From the NCBI GenBank assembly GCA_963693285.1, contig OY848918.1, positions 20,161,484 to 20,225,483 on the forward strand: 64,000 bases of DNA. Direction: 5' to 3'. Every line of letters starts with the position of its first letter. The stretch's first letter is position 1. The stretch is from Xestospongia muta. Its lineage: Eukaryota > Porifera > Demospongiae > Haplosclerida > Petrosiidae. Made by a program: the position numbers and the translations under genes. The notes under the pieces are model-generated. The model saw only the letters and a program-made list of their open reading frames with translations. It made no database searches and was not told the origin of the DNA. Positions 48,519 through 61,291 of the stretch are shown in pieces.

Positions 48519-48975
48519 TCATTTCATTGGATTTACTTGGCATTTACCAGAAATCTGAGTGCATTTTTTTACTTTACAGCATTGCTTCTGTTTCCCTGGC
48601 CCTCCATATTTTGACTTGTCTTTACAAAATACACAAATGCCACAATCATGTGCCTGCTTACAACCTGTACAAGTTCCACACCTTTTTCTCTTCATCCCTA
48701 AATTTTCAAACACATGGATTTGACAAGTATATAATTTATTCCATTGCATCCATATACCTGGTTTAGTATATATACATTCTTTATAATCGAATGTTACTTC
48801 TGTTATATTTTTTGTCATTAGTTAGTTCATCTAAAATTGTCATCCTCTCTTCTTTATTGGCATTGCTATACAGATGGGTATTAATTAGTTATGGACTAAT
48901 AAAGACTCAATGGTTGTACATGTTGCAACTAACCATAGTACATTCCCTTTTTTTCTTCCAGGTGCTTTCCATTAA
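48519..48975 (-). CDS. CXXC zinc-finger protein fragment (C-terminal)
   Basis: The minus-strand frame ends at TGA (48521-48519). It contains RCGTCTGCKQAHDCGICVFC, then KDKSKYGG and KQKQCCKVKKC. This is the full CXXC pattern of two CxxCxxC groups, the KFGG-type motif (here KYGG), KQ and the last cysteines. CXXC domains usually bind unmethylated CpG DNA. The frame can be followed upstream to an ATG at 48818. An AG acceptor at 48698 would alternatively make 48697-48519 the last exon. Further upstream (48975-48775) other frames read protein-like (PGRKKGNVLWLVATCTTIE, NANKEERMTILDELTNDKK), so more exons existed. The gene is cut off where the segmental duplication begins at 49028. The parent protein is not identified. 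Confidence 0.65.
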
Positions 48976-49344
48976 TTGAATTGACAAAATTAATAGATCA
49001 ATAAAAGAGTCACTTTTTTACCAATATTGACAGGTGATTAGAGTGTGTATTTTCTACAGTAGTAGCTCTTGTACTTGTTATTGCTTGCCTTCGAATCTGC
49101 AGTCAGCATTTGATCCAAGTTTCCACAGTCTTTGTACTTAATGTTAACAGTCCAAGATATTACCTCGTGTATTGATTATTGTTGACAACTCAGCCTGCAC
49201 ACTCCACTTGCAACTTAACAGTCCAAGTTAGTACATCACATGCATACGAACCACGATAATAATAAGTATACTTGCACATATTATAATTAGTACATCACTC
49301 AAATAAATATAAACAAATAACAACAAATGCATTATGCAAATAGA

Positions 49345-51364
49345 ATGACTGATAGACGATTATTTACAAGAGATGAAGTCTTGGATATTATTGAAGATGA
49401 ACCAATGTATCCAGGGAGTGATGAAGAATTTGACACATTAGATGATGAGATGGAGGACGACTACTGGTAATAAAATTATAAGATAATTTACAAAGTATAT
49501 AAAACCTACCAATCTTAGTACAACAGAAGGTACATCTGTTGATGTTGAAAAGCCTCCAGTCCAATTACCTGCACCGCTATGGTAAATATCACAAATATTA
49601 CCTTTTACTGATTGTAAAATAAATAGCTACCAACAAATAGAGTCACTTGTAGGTCTATCAAGTTCACTAAACAATACACCACTATCAGTGTAAGTGAACA
49701 CATGTCAAAATAACAGTTTACCTACAATCATAATAGGACTTCTCTGGAAAATCCTGTGTCTGACACAAACAAATCTAAACAAAGGTACGTTATACAATAA
49801 ATGTACATTTCTCATCTGTAAATATCTTCATAGCCAATGTCCAAGTGACCACCCCCTAGGGAAGATAAAATAGTCAAACAATTACATGCCAGTCATTGTA
49901 GATTCATTTACAGAATCAGTGGGACCAACTGTTTCTGTCCCTTCATCACTACTTGAGGCATTTATGCTATTTTTTACACAATCACTTCTACAACTGATAG
50001 TAGACGAGACAAACAGATATGCTGAAACATGTATGGGTGGAGAAAAGTATGCCAAATGGACAAAAGTGTCTATTGAAGAATTGCAGGCATACTTGGGATT
50101 TATGATCGTAATGGGGATAGTAAAATTACCATCCCTATATGATTATTGGAAAAATGACCCATATTATCACTACACTCCCATGGCAGATCAAATTTCTCGA
50201 GATAGATTCATGGACATTTCACAATATCTCAATTTTGTAGACAATGTGACGTTAGCATTACCAGGTACACCACAATATGATCATCTTGGTAAAGTAAGAC
50301 CAATTCTGGAATTTCTTAACAACAATTTCCTTACATTATATAATCCAAATCGTGACAACAGTACAGATGAGGCAATGATAAAATTTAAGGGCAGATCAGC
50401 AATGAAACAATATTTTCCCAAAAAGCCTATCAAGAGAGGATTTAAAGTTTGGGTCAGGGCTGATAGTGACAATGGGTTTGTATGTGAATACCAAGTATAC
50501 TGTGGAAAGGAGAAGAGATCAGAAACAGGACTAGAGTCACGGGTTGTCCGAGACTTAACAAGAATCATTGTCGGAAAAAACCATCACATATACTGTGATA
50601 ACCTTTTTACAGGCATTCTAGTTTTTAAGGATCTGCTAGAAGACAAAATTTATGCCTGCGAACCATGCGTTCAGATAGAAAGTTCTATCCAACAGAATTC
50701 AAACCAATTCTAAAGAAAGGTTTCAAGGAGAGGGGAAAATTCAAGCTATTACAACATGAAAGTTTGCTAATGACAGTGTGGCAAGACACAAAGGTAGTAA
50801 GTGCTCTTTCTACAAACTCTCAACCTTTGGGAACAACACAAGTGGAGAGGAAGCAACAAAATGGAGGAAAAAAACTAGTAAATTGTCCTCAACTAATCGC
50901 CAACTATAACCAAAAAATGGGTGGAGTTGATCGTAATGATCAACTGAGGCAGTACTACTGCCTCAATGCAAGAGAATATAAGGCTTATATGTACATCTTT
51001 TACTTTGTAACTGATGTTGTAATTACAAACACTTACCTCTTGCAAACATTCCTTCCACATCTCCATTCAAAACGATCAAAGACTTTTGCCTCAACTTAGG
51101 CCACCTTCTCATTGGATCATATTGTGGTCGGAAGCGTCCTGGTTGTCCTTCATTGTGTCTACCAGTGAAAAATTTTGTCAGCACCATTTTCCTCAAAAGT
51201 ACGATGGCAGTAGACACAGGTGTCACTACTGTTATGCATTTCTAAACAAACAAAGAGATACTCAATGGTATTGTAATGACTGCAGCCTTTACCTCTGTCA
51301 TACTGGAAAGAGTGATGACTGTTTCCTACACTACCACACCCACCATGGACCTAATGAAAATTAA
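49345..51364 (+). pseudogene. piggyBac transposase, copy A, inactivated
   Basis: The start reads MTDRRLFTRDEVLDIIEDEP followed by an acidic run. Small pieces at 49521-49750 with GT-AG-like borders suggest short introns before the main frame (from 49886). The main frame has TNRYAETCMGGEKYAKW, LGFMIVMGIVKLPSLYDYW, STDEAMIKFKGR (first D), HIYCDNLFTG (second D) and, after a frameshift, KMGGVDRNDQLRQYY (third D). A C-terminal cysteine-histidine domain follows (RHRCHYCYAFLNK, WYCNDC, CHTGKSDDCF). Lesions are a TAG where copy B has TGG (IKW) just upstream, one base missing near 50661 (GCCTGCGAACC versus GCCTGCGGAACC), and a frame change around 51070-51100. All three catalytic aspartates remain. Confidence 0.85.
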
Positions 51365-54151
51365 AGAGACACTTACATATATACAAAAGAATAAATATAT
51401 ATTATCAACACCTAACTGAAATGTCTAACCAAACAGTAGTCATTCAAATAATAAGCATATACAGATAGACAGAGATAACACACAAAATCCAACTATAAAT
51501 TTCTACAAACAAGGTAAGCAATACTAACTTGTTAATATACTGGACATGTTTTGCATCATTTGTAGTACTTATAGAAACTATCACTATTGTACCTTAGCCC
51601 TAGCGCTTCAATTTCAAGCGCTTTTTTCATTACAAAGACGGTAGTAGAAAAGGTTACGATAGAATGACTTACTTTCAGTAGATTTCGAGGTAGAATTTAC
51701 TTGTAGAATCGTTTTATAACATCTCTAGACCTACAAATCAACGACGGTTGCCTTATTTACTCGTAAATGAACCTGTTAAAAGTTCTCCAAGTTTCTTCCT
51801 CTTCTTTCGATGAACATGTGCTTGAGGCAAATTAAATTTCGACATCCGGTGACCCTACCCACGCAATTATTTCGTTAAAAAAGGACACCAAAACGAATTT
51901 CCATCTGAAAATTTCACAATATCTCATACTAGCCTATGGACAAATCTTGTCTACACTTAAAGACAATAAATGACAGCACAAGAACAAATGAAAAATACAA
52001 GTACAATGCTGACATGTTTGTGAGTGTCTAACAAGAATATCTGAACAGAACAATATAGAAGTTTGTCATTGTTATATCTAGTGAAAAGCCTCCTAATTAC
52101 AGCATTTTACCAACTGATTATTGACTAATGTACTTAGTAAAGTCTCCATGTGTCACGTGCATACACTATATATACTAAATATTCTCATTTTAACACTCCA
52201 TGTGCATTTATTAAAGGTTGATTGTATCCAACCAATCCTGTATACATTTGCAAAGATAAATTGTTGCAGATGCCTTTAAAGTAGAGAATGAATTTACTTT
52301 GTTCTTTAGCACTACTTCTATAAAGCATAACTCTATGTACTCATTTAATCACAAGCTCAACGTCTCAAGCTTTTTCATGTATTAGCACCAGATATCTACA
52401 GTCAACTTAGTGATTATATATATATAATAACATTAGCAAAACTAGATCTGTTACTTCATCTGTCTATGAATTATGTTAATTTAATTTATTACAATATAGG
52501 ATACATTAGTCTTAGTATTAATGTATCTGCTAATACAGATACTTGTTTATCTATATGAACATAATTATAAAACCTAGCATATACAAATGGAAACACCTCT
52601 TCATTATAACCTGTGGATCCCAGTGCAACTGACTGATTAGTAAAATTATATCTTAACTTAGAGTAAAATAACCAGAGTTCAAAAATTGTAGTTTAAGTAC
52701 AAGTGAAAATTACTGTAAAAAAGAGTGATAAACAAGGTACTAGAGCAGATCAGTGACATTGAACATAAATATGATGGCAGTCATGATTAGAGGTTTTTCA
52801 TACTCAATACTAGTGGTTATGGTGTACTTGTCAAAGCAATAAAAATAAACAATAAAAACAATAAAAAACAATAAAAATAATACATCACATGATTATTGCA
52901 CATTATGTAGGATATAGTATACTAATACTCAGTCCTCTTGGCTCATCATCAAAGTATCATAGTTAAGTTCAATATGGATTTGGTTTTAGTCACTGTGTTA
53001 ATTCTGATATGTTTGTTTGTTCTGGAGGTGGTATAGCTCTAATATTTAAGACATTCAATAAAACTTTCATAATATGACACCTGTCAATATTGTATTGTCA
53101 CAGTTTATTAGATGTAGCACTATATGATAGGACATGAAATACGTAAAATTCCTATAGTTAGTGCTGGTGGGTTAACTGTACTTTATAACCAGTTATATGT
53201 GACTAAATTTAAAGGTCAGTATAATAGCTTTGCCTATAATAAGTAGAACAGTGAGTGGATCATTACTAGTGTTTTTTCATAAAAGTATGATGAATTCTCA
53301 ATTTTCACTATAATATGTAGACAAACATGATGGAGGTATTATGCCATCAACTAAACAAATTGGTGGTGTAAGTATTACTGTGATCTCCATCTTGTGTCTC
53401 CTGCTGTATAGCTTCATTCACAAATAGTAATTACCATAAACTAGGGATGATGTCTCCAAAAATTAATATCTTATATTTAAAATAAGGACAAAGACTTGTA
53501 CCTCTCTCTGGTAGTCAAATCAATTACATTGTTCTCAGTAAACTAGATTAATTAAAACATGGAGTATATATTAAGTATTGCAACACCATGCAGGCAATCC
53601 ACCATCATGATCAGCTAAAATATATGTGTATCCTTGTCCAATGGGTTTAATATTAAGTGGATGTGAGTGTGTATGTAATAGCTATATCACTGATATTTCC
53701 CCTACAACAGTATATAACTTCACTACAACCACTATTATAATTACTGGTCAATGCTTGGGTCAACTGTACTCTCTTGAGAGAATGTTTTGTAATTGTATTT
53801 ATAAATATTAATTGCATTCCTCAGCAATAATCTAAAATGTATCCATATAATTTACCCACAATATCATCTCTCACCAAGTACGTATACAAGCAAGCACGTG
53901 TGGTAAAAAATTGTTTCTTGTACACATTGCAGACATTTTTATCTAAACTCAGCTTCTACTAACATAACATTGTTTATTAAACTTTATTACTATTAGTATT
54001 AACAAGTAGAAATCAAGTAACAAACAGAATCAACAATCTACAACTTTTTATAATTTATGTTAATTATATCATATTACTAATGGTTTAAACATGTATTGGA
54101 ATGTAATCTCATCTATATATGACTTTAAATAATAAATAAAAGAAATTATAG

Positions 54152-54223
54152 AAGAACCCGTGGCAAAGAAACCCTCAAAAAGTGACTGCTTTAGTAGTGA
54201 TGATGTTGACAGCTTGTTACTAG
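54152..54223 (+). other. Candidate short exon, left copy
   Basis: An ATTATAG acceptor and a TAG/GTGAGT donor enclose 72 bp that read EEPVAKKPSKSDCFSSDDVD and SLLL. It is repeated identically at 60157-60228. The acidic, serine-rich content is compatible with a linker exon. No partner exon was found. Confidence 0.4.
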
Positions 54224-54283
54224 GTGAGTTATTAATTAATAACAATAAATTAACTGTTGTATGTAGCTCAGTAGATGACTTTC

Positions 54284-55035
54284 TATAGCAACAGTAACAT
54301 TATTAATGATTATTAGTCAATCTTTGTTAAAAGTGTGTTGTTTTGATAACTTTTATTTAACTAATATTTAGCTACTTGACACCATTTTTTAAATTTAAAA
54401 TTTAAACTATTAAAATGATGATTCAATGAAACTATGATCTTAGTATCTTACAATCAATAATATATCTAACAAAGAGTTGTTAATATGTATTCTAAAAGTG
54501 GACACAATTATAAGATAAAACATTATCAAATTCTTCACTGCTATTTTAAGGCCTGAGTCCACCCACGCACTGCCTAAAAATTGACTATTTTGTTTTCAAT
54601 TTTCAATTTCAAGCAAATAATAACAAATACATCATTCTGACTACAAGTAAGTGGTTTGATTTTGAATAGTCTTCACTATTATAGTTATAAAGTCAACACT
54701 TGAGTCTTCTGTTCGTAGATATGGACGAAACCAAGGATATCTAAAAAATGGAGAAAACGGGATAGGAAGTTGGTAAAACAGGTATTAAAAGACTTAAAAT
54801 TTAGGACAACAGTGTGTCATAGTATGCTTAACGTCATGTAAAATGTTGAAGTTGATACTAACAATAATCATTAATCATGAGTTATGCAAATAAAATTACT
54901 AATGTGAGGTCGATTGTAGCCACTTAGGCCAATATCCCTTTTTAACGAATGACGCATAACGCGTCATCAATATTGTGACCTCAGTTGACGAATGACGCGA
55001 TTGCGTCATTTGAATTTGCTAAGCAATAGCGCAAC
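54284..55035. other. Spacer between the two duplication arms, with twin palindromes
   Basis: It is unique sequence without genes, except for a left-terminus-like block. CCCTTTTTAACGA at about 54936 is followed by ATGACGCATAACGCGTCAT (54949-54967) and ATGACGCGATTGCGTCAT (54992-55009), two palindromes 43 bp apart. The design resembles the piggyBac end at 7084-7203 and may be the left end of the element that carries copy B. Copy A lacks this block. Confidence 0.5.
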
Positions 55036-55352
55036 ATTGACAGGTAGTTAGAGTGTGTATTTTCTACAGTAGTAGCTCCTGTACTTGTTATTGCTTGCTT
55101 TTGAATCTGCTGTCAGCATTTAACCCGAGTTTCAACAGTCTTTTTATTTAAAGTTAACAGTCCAAGTTAGTACCTCGTGTATTGTTCTTGTTAACAACTC
55201 AGTCTGCACATCTCCACATGCAACTTAACAGTCCAAGTTAGTAACTCACATTCATACGAACCATGATAAAGGTAAATATACTTGCATATTATAATTAGTA
55301 TATCACTCAAATAAATGTAAACAAATAACAACAAATGTATTATGCAAATAGA

Positions 55353-57369
55353 ATGACTGATAGACGATTATTTACAAGAGATGAAGTCTTGGATATTATT
55401 GAAGATGAACCAACGTATCCAGGGAGTGATGGAGAATTTGACACATTAGATGAGATGGTGGATGACTACTGGTAATAAAATTATAAGATAATTTACAAAG
55501 TATATAAAACCTACCAATCTCAGTATAACAGAAGGTACATCTGTTGATGTTGAAAAGTCTCCAGTCCAGTTACCTGCACCGCTATGGTAAATATCACAAA
55601 TATTACCTTTTACTGATTGTAAAATAAATAGCTACCAACAAATAGAGTCACTTGCAGGTCCATCAAGTTCACTAAACAATACACCACTATCAGCGTAAGT
55701 GAACAAATGTCAAAATAACAGTTTACCAACAATCATAATAGGACTTCTTTTGAAAATCCTGTGTCTGCCACTAAGAAATCTAAACAAAGGTGAATTATAC
55801 AATAAATGTACATTTCTCATCTGTAAATATCTTCATAGCCAATGTCCAAGTGACCACACCCTAGGGGAGATAAAATGGTCAAACAATTACATGCAAGTCA
55901 CTGTAGATTCATTTACAAATCAGTAGGACCAACTGTTTCTGTCCCTTCATCACCACTTGAGGCATTTATGCTATTTTTTACACAATCACTTCTACAACTG
56001 ATAGTAGACGAGACAAACAGATATGCTGAAACATGTATGGGTAGAGAAAAGTATGCCAAATGGACAAAAGTGTCTATTGAAGGATTGCAGGCATACTTGG
56101 GATTTATGATCGTAATGGGGATAGTAAAATTACCATCCCTATATGATTATTGGAAAAATGACCCATATTATCACTACACTCCCATGGCAGATCAAATTTC
56201 TCGAGATAGATTCATGGACATTTCACAATATCTCAATTTTGTAGACAATGTGACGTTAGCATTACCAGGTACACCACAATATGATCGTCTTGGTAAAGTA
56301 AGACCAATTCTGGAATTTCTTAACAACAAATTCCTTACATTATATAATCCAAATCGTGACAACAGTAAAGACGAGGCAATGATAAAATTTAAGGGCAGAT
56401 CAGCAATGAAACAATATGTTCCCAATAAGCCTATCAAGAGAGGATTTAAAGTTTGGGTCAGGGCTGATAGCGACAATGGGTTTGTATGTGAATACCAAGT
56501 ATACTGTGGAAAGGAGAAGAGATCAGAAACAGGACTAGAGTCACAGGTTGTCCGAGACTTAACAAGAAGCATTGTCGGAAAAAACTATCACATATACTGT
56601 GATAACTTTTTTACAGGCATTCTAGTTTTTAAGGATCTGCTAGAAGACAAAATTTATGCCTGCGGAACCATGCGTTCAGATAGAAAGTTCTATCCAACAG
56701 AATTCAAACCAATTCTAAAGAAAGGTTTCAAAGAGAGGGGAGAATTCAAGCTATTACAACATGAAAGTTTGCTAATGACAGTGTGGCAAGACACAAAGGT
56801 AGTAAGTGCTCTTACTACAAACTCTCAACCTTTGGCAACAACACAAGTGGAGAGGAAGCAACAAAATAGAGAAAAAAAACTAGTAAATTGTCCTCAACTA
56901 ATAGCCAACTATAACCAAAAAAATGGGTGGAGTTGATAGTAATTATCAACTGAGGCAGTACTACTGCCTCAATGCAAGAGGATATAAGGCTTATATGTAC
57001 ATCTTTTACTTTGTAACTGATGTTGTAATTACAAACACTTACCTCTTGTAAACATTCCATCCCACATCTCCATTCAAAACAATCAAAGACTTTTGCCTCA
57101 ACTTAGGCCACCTTCTCTGGATCATATTGTGGTCGGAAGTGTCCTGGTCGTCCTTCATTCTGTCTACCAGCGAAAAAATTTTGTCAGCACCATTTCCTCA
57201 AAAGCACGATGGCAGTAGACACAGGTGTCACTACTGTTATGCATTTCTAAACAAACAAAGAGATACTCAATGGTATTGTAGTGACTGCAGCCTTTACCTC
57301 TGTCATACTGGAAAGAGTGATGACTGTTTCCTACACTACCACACCCACCATGGACCTAATGAAAATTAA
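55353..57369 (+). pseudogene. piggyBac transposase, copy B, inactivated differently
   Basis: The domain order is the same as copy A, with the first and second aspartates in one long frame (55875-56936: SKDEAMIKFKGR, HIYCDNFFTG). Lesions differ. One base is missing at about 55917 (ACAAATCAGTAGG versus ACAGAATCAGTGGG), which shifts the frame. An extra A at about 56923 (seven versus six) throws the third aspartate (GVDSNYQ in the other frame) out of frame. TAA follows TYLL near 57048. Two bases are missing near 57115. The Cys-His tail ends at 57369. Because A and B carry mostly different lesions, the parent was less damaged when it duplicated. Confidence 0.85.
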
Positions 57370-60156
57370 AGAGACACTTACATATATACAAAAGAATAAA
57401 TATATATTATCAACACCTAACTGAAATGTCTAACCAAACAGTAGTCATTCAAATAATAAGCATATACAGATAGACAGAGATAACACACAAAATCCAACTA
57501 TAAATTTCTACAAACAAGGTAAGCAATACTAACTTGTTAATATACTGGACATGTTTTGCATCATTTGTAGTACTTATAGAAACTATCACTATTGTACCTT
57601 AGCCCTAGCGCTTCAATTTCAAGCGCTTTTTTCATTACAAAGACGGTAGTAGAAAAGGTTACGATAGAATGACTTACTTTCAGTAGATTTCGAGGTAGAA
57701 TTTACTTGTAGAATCGTTTTATAACATCTCTAGACCTACAAATCAACGACGGTTGCCTTATTTACTCGTAAATGAACCTGTTAAAAGTTCTCCAAGTTTC
57801 TTCCTCTTCTTTCGATGAACATGTGCTTGAGGCAAATTAAATTTCGACATCCGGTGACCCTACCCACGCAATTATTTCGTTAAAAAAGGACACCAAAACG
57901 AATTTCCATCTGAAAATTTCACAATATCTCATACTAGCCTATGGACAAATCTTGTCTACACTTAAAGACAATAAATGACAGCACAAGAACAAATGAAAAA
58001 TACAAGTACAATGCTGACATGTTTGTGAGTGTCTAACAAGAATATCTGAACAGAACAATATAGAAGTTTGTCATTGTTATATCTAGTGAAAAGCCTCCTA
58101 ATTACAGCATTTTACCAACTGATTATTGACTAATGTACTTAGTAAAGTCTCCATGTGTCACGTGCATACACTATATATACTAAATATTCTCATTTTAACA
58201 CTCCATGTGCATTTATTAAAGGTTGATTGTATCCAACCAATCCTGTATACATTTGCAAAGATAAATTGTTGCAGATGCCTTTAAAGTAGAGAATGAATTT
58301 ACTTTGTTCTTTAGCACTACTTCTATAAAGCATAACTCTATGTACTCATTTAATCACAAGCTCAACGTCTCAAGCTTTTTCATGTATTAGCACCAGATAT
58401 CTACAGTCAACTTAGTGATTATATATATATAATAACATTAGCAAAACTAGATCTGTTACTTCATCTGTCTATGAATTATGTTAATTTAATTTATTACAAT
58501 ATAGGATACATTAGTCTTAGTATTAATGTATCTGCTAATACAGATACTTGTTTATCTATATGAACATAATTATAAAACCTAGCATATACAAATGGAAACA
58601 CCTCTTCATTATAACCTGTGGATCCCAGTGCAACTGACTGATTAGTAAAATTATATCTTAACTTAGAGTAAAATAACCAGAGTTCAAAAATTGTAGTTTA
58701 AGTACAAGTGAAAATTACTGTAAAAAAGAGTGATAAACAAGGTACTAGAGCAGATCAGTGACATTGAACATAAATATGATGGCAGTCATGATTAGAGGTT
58801 TTTCATACTCAATACTAGTGGTTATGGTGTACTTGTCAAAGCAATAAAAATAAACAATAAAAACAATAAAAAACAATAAAAATAATACATCACATGATTA
58901 TTGCACATTATGTAGGATATAGTATACTAATACTCAGTCCTCTTGGCTCATCATCAAAGTATCATAGTTAAGTTCAATATGGATTTGGTTTTAGTCACTG
59001 TGTTAATTCTGATATGTTTGTTTGTTCTGGAGGTGGTATAGCTCTAATATTTAAGACATTCAATAAAACTTTCATAATATGACACCTGTCAATATTGTAT
59101 TGTCACAGTTTATTAGATGTAGCACTATATGATAGGACATGAAATACGTAAAATTCCTATAGTTAGTGCTGGTGGGTTAACTGTACTTTATAACCAGTTA
59201 TATGTGACTAAATTTAAAGGTCAGTATAATAGCTTTGCCTATAATAAGTAGAACAGTGAGTGGATCATTACTAGTGTTTTTTCATAAAAGTATGATGAAT
59301 TCTCAATTTTCACTATAATATGTAGACAAACATGATGGAGGTATTATGCCATCAACTAAACAAATTGGTGGTGTAAGTATTACTGTGATCTCTATCTTGT
59401 GTCTCCTGCTGTATAGCTTCATTCACAAATAGTAATTACCATAAACTAGGGATGATGTCTCCAAAAATTAATATCTTATATTTAAAATAAGGACAAAGAC
59501 TTGTACCTCTCTCTGGTAGTCAAATCAATTACATTGTTCTCAGTAAACTAGATTAATTAAAACATGGAGTATATATTAAGTATTGCAACACCATGCAGGC
59601 AATCCACCATCATGATCAGCTAAAATATATGTGTATCCTTGTCCAATGGGTTTAATATTAAGTGGATGTGAGTGTGTATGTAATAGCTATATCACTGATA
59701 TTTCCCCTACAACAGTATATAACTTCACTACAACCACTATTATAATTACTGGTCAATGCTTGGGTCAACTGTACTCTCTTGAGAGAATGTTTTGTAATTG
59801 TATTTATAAATATTAATTGCATTCCTCAGCAATAATCTAAAATGTATCCATATAATTTACCCACAATATCATCTCTCACCAAGTACGTATACAAGCAAGC
59901 ACGTGTGGTAAAAAATTGTTTCTTGTACACATTGCAGACATTTTTATCTAAACTCAGCTTCTACTAACATAACATTGTTTATTAAACTTTATTACTATTA
60001 GTATTAACAAGTAGAAATCAAGTAACAAACAGAATCAACAATCTACAACTTTTTATAATTTATGTTAATTATATCATATTACTAATGGTTTAAACATGTA
60101 TTGGAATGTAATCTCATCTATATATGACTTTAAATAATAAATAAAAGAAATTATAG

Positions 60157-60228
60157 AAGAACCCGTGGCAAAGAAACCCTCAAAAAGTGACTGCTTTAGT
60201 AGTGATGATGTTGACAGCTTGTTACTAG
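60157..60228 (+). other. Candidate short exon, right copy
   Basis: This 72-bp open piece is identical to 54152-54223, with the same acceptor and donor. It is retained because both splice borders survive in each arm. Confidence 0.4.
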
Positions 60229-60606
60229 GTGAGTTATTAATTAATAACAATAAATTAACTGTTGTATGTAGCTCAGTAGATGCCACATATGGCAATGAAA
60301 TAATGTTAGTTATTTAGTTTCCAGTTTATTTTTTTGATACAATTTAGATTGTTTATCACTGAGACCACGGGATTCTTTTGAATTACAAAAGATGAATGGG
60401 TGTGCCTCTCACTGTTGCCAATACATTCAACACATCAGTATCATTGATATATGTCTATGTCTTAAAACAAATATGATGTAAAAGGTTGGCTCTTACCTGC
60501 TACTGAAGAGCTTCATAATCACTCTAATCCTCATATATTCATTCAGGTATATTTATTACACAAGAACTAGCATTTTTGATAATCCATTTATAGATTTACC
60601 AGAAAT

Positions 60607-61291
60607 TGTAATGCTAAGAAATAGAACAAAAACATATCTTTTGAAATCACACTTACAATTATATTATTGATTTTATCTATTGTTTAATGATGATTGATTT
60701 ATGATCAAATTCTTTGAAATATAATTACATTCCATATATTTTAATTATTAATGATAATATTTACACATGGTTTGGTACTGTCTACTTGTAGCAGTCTAGT
60801 AAGTTAATTAAGTTATTATTTATTATTAACTTAATATATATGAAGTATATTATATTATGTATAGGAATATATATATTATGTCTGAAATTAATTCATGATG
60901 TCTAAATATGGCCAATTCCTGGAAAAAAATTAAAATTTATATTTGATTACATAGTCTGAAAAATAGTATAATATGAACATTTTCATAGAATGAATTCATA
61001 GTATGACTTCTAAGAGTTATATTTTACACAGTACATAATATTATGACCATATTGTTGGTAGATAAGTCTTAAAAGATTATTATTGTAACTTACAAATACC
61101 TTCCACACTGAAGTCATAAGTTTTCTAACCTAATATCCTTGATAAAGAGCCTATACTATAGGATGAAACAACTGGTGAAATCTACAAAGAAGATTATGAG
61201 GTGGAATATCTGCACAATTAAAATTAATTGTAAATCAATTAATTCTATAATGAAACTCTTTAATAGAACTGTAACATTTGGTATTATTAAA
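60607..61291 (+). repeat. Dispersed direct repeat, right copy
   Basis: Pair of 243-933; identity ends at about TTGGTATTATTA, after which the two places differ (AAGGCTTAATT here, ATATGCTACAC at the left). Upstream (60540-60607) a frame reads YYTRTSIFDNPFIDLPEIV, which may be the tail of a retroelement ORF. Confidence 0.75.

Larger units (their letters stand above)
49028..54283 (+). repeat. Segmental duplication, left copy
   Basis: It is collinear with 55036-60288 at an offset of about 6,005 bp. From 51364 to 54283 I saw only one substitution (53388 C versus 59393 T). From 49028 to 51364 the copies differ by several percent, with several indels. It carries a piggyBac wreck, a repeat related to 10125-10700 and a candidate exon at 54152-54223. 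The 51365-54150 interval contains no recognisable gene. Confidence 0.9.
55036..60288 (+). repeat. Segmental duplication, right copy
   Basis: See the left copy for the alignment. The right border falls after TATGTAGCTCAGTAGATG, where the left copy continues ACTTTCTATAG and this one CCACATATGG. The 57370-60156 interval has no recognisable gene; the small Cys-containing frame at 59631-59816 is identical in both arms (53626-53811) and unassigned. Confidence 0.9.

Noticed and set aside
50281..50568. Minus-strand frame inside piggyBac copy A (and 56192-56572 in copy B)
   Set aside because: Antisense shadow of the transposase core, present only because that region is open on the other strand.
53626..53811. 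61-codon Cys-containing frame (also 59631-59816) as a secreted peptide gene
   Set aside because: No signal peptide at its start, no splice context, and both copies are identical only because of the recent duplication.
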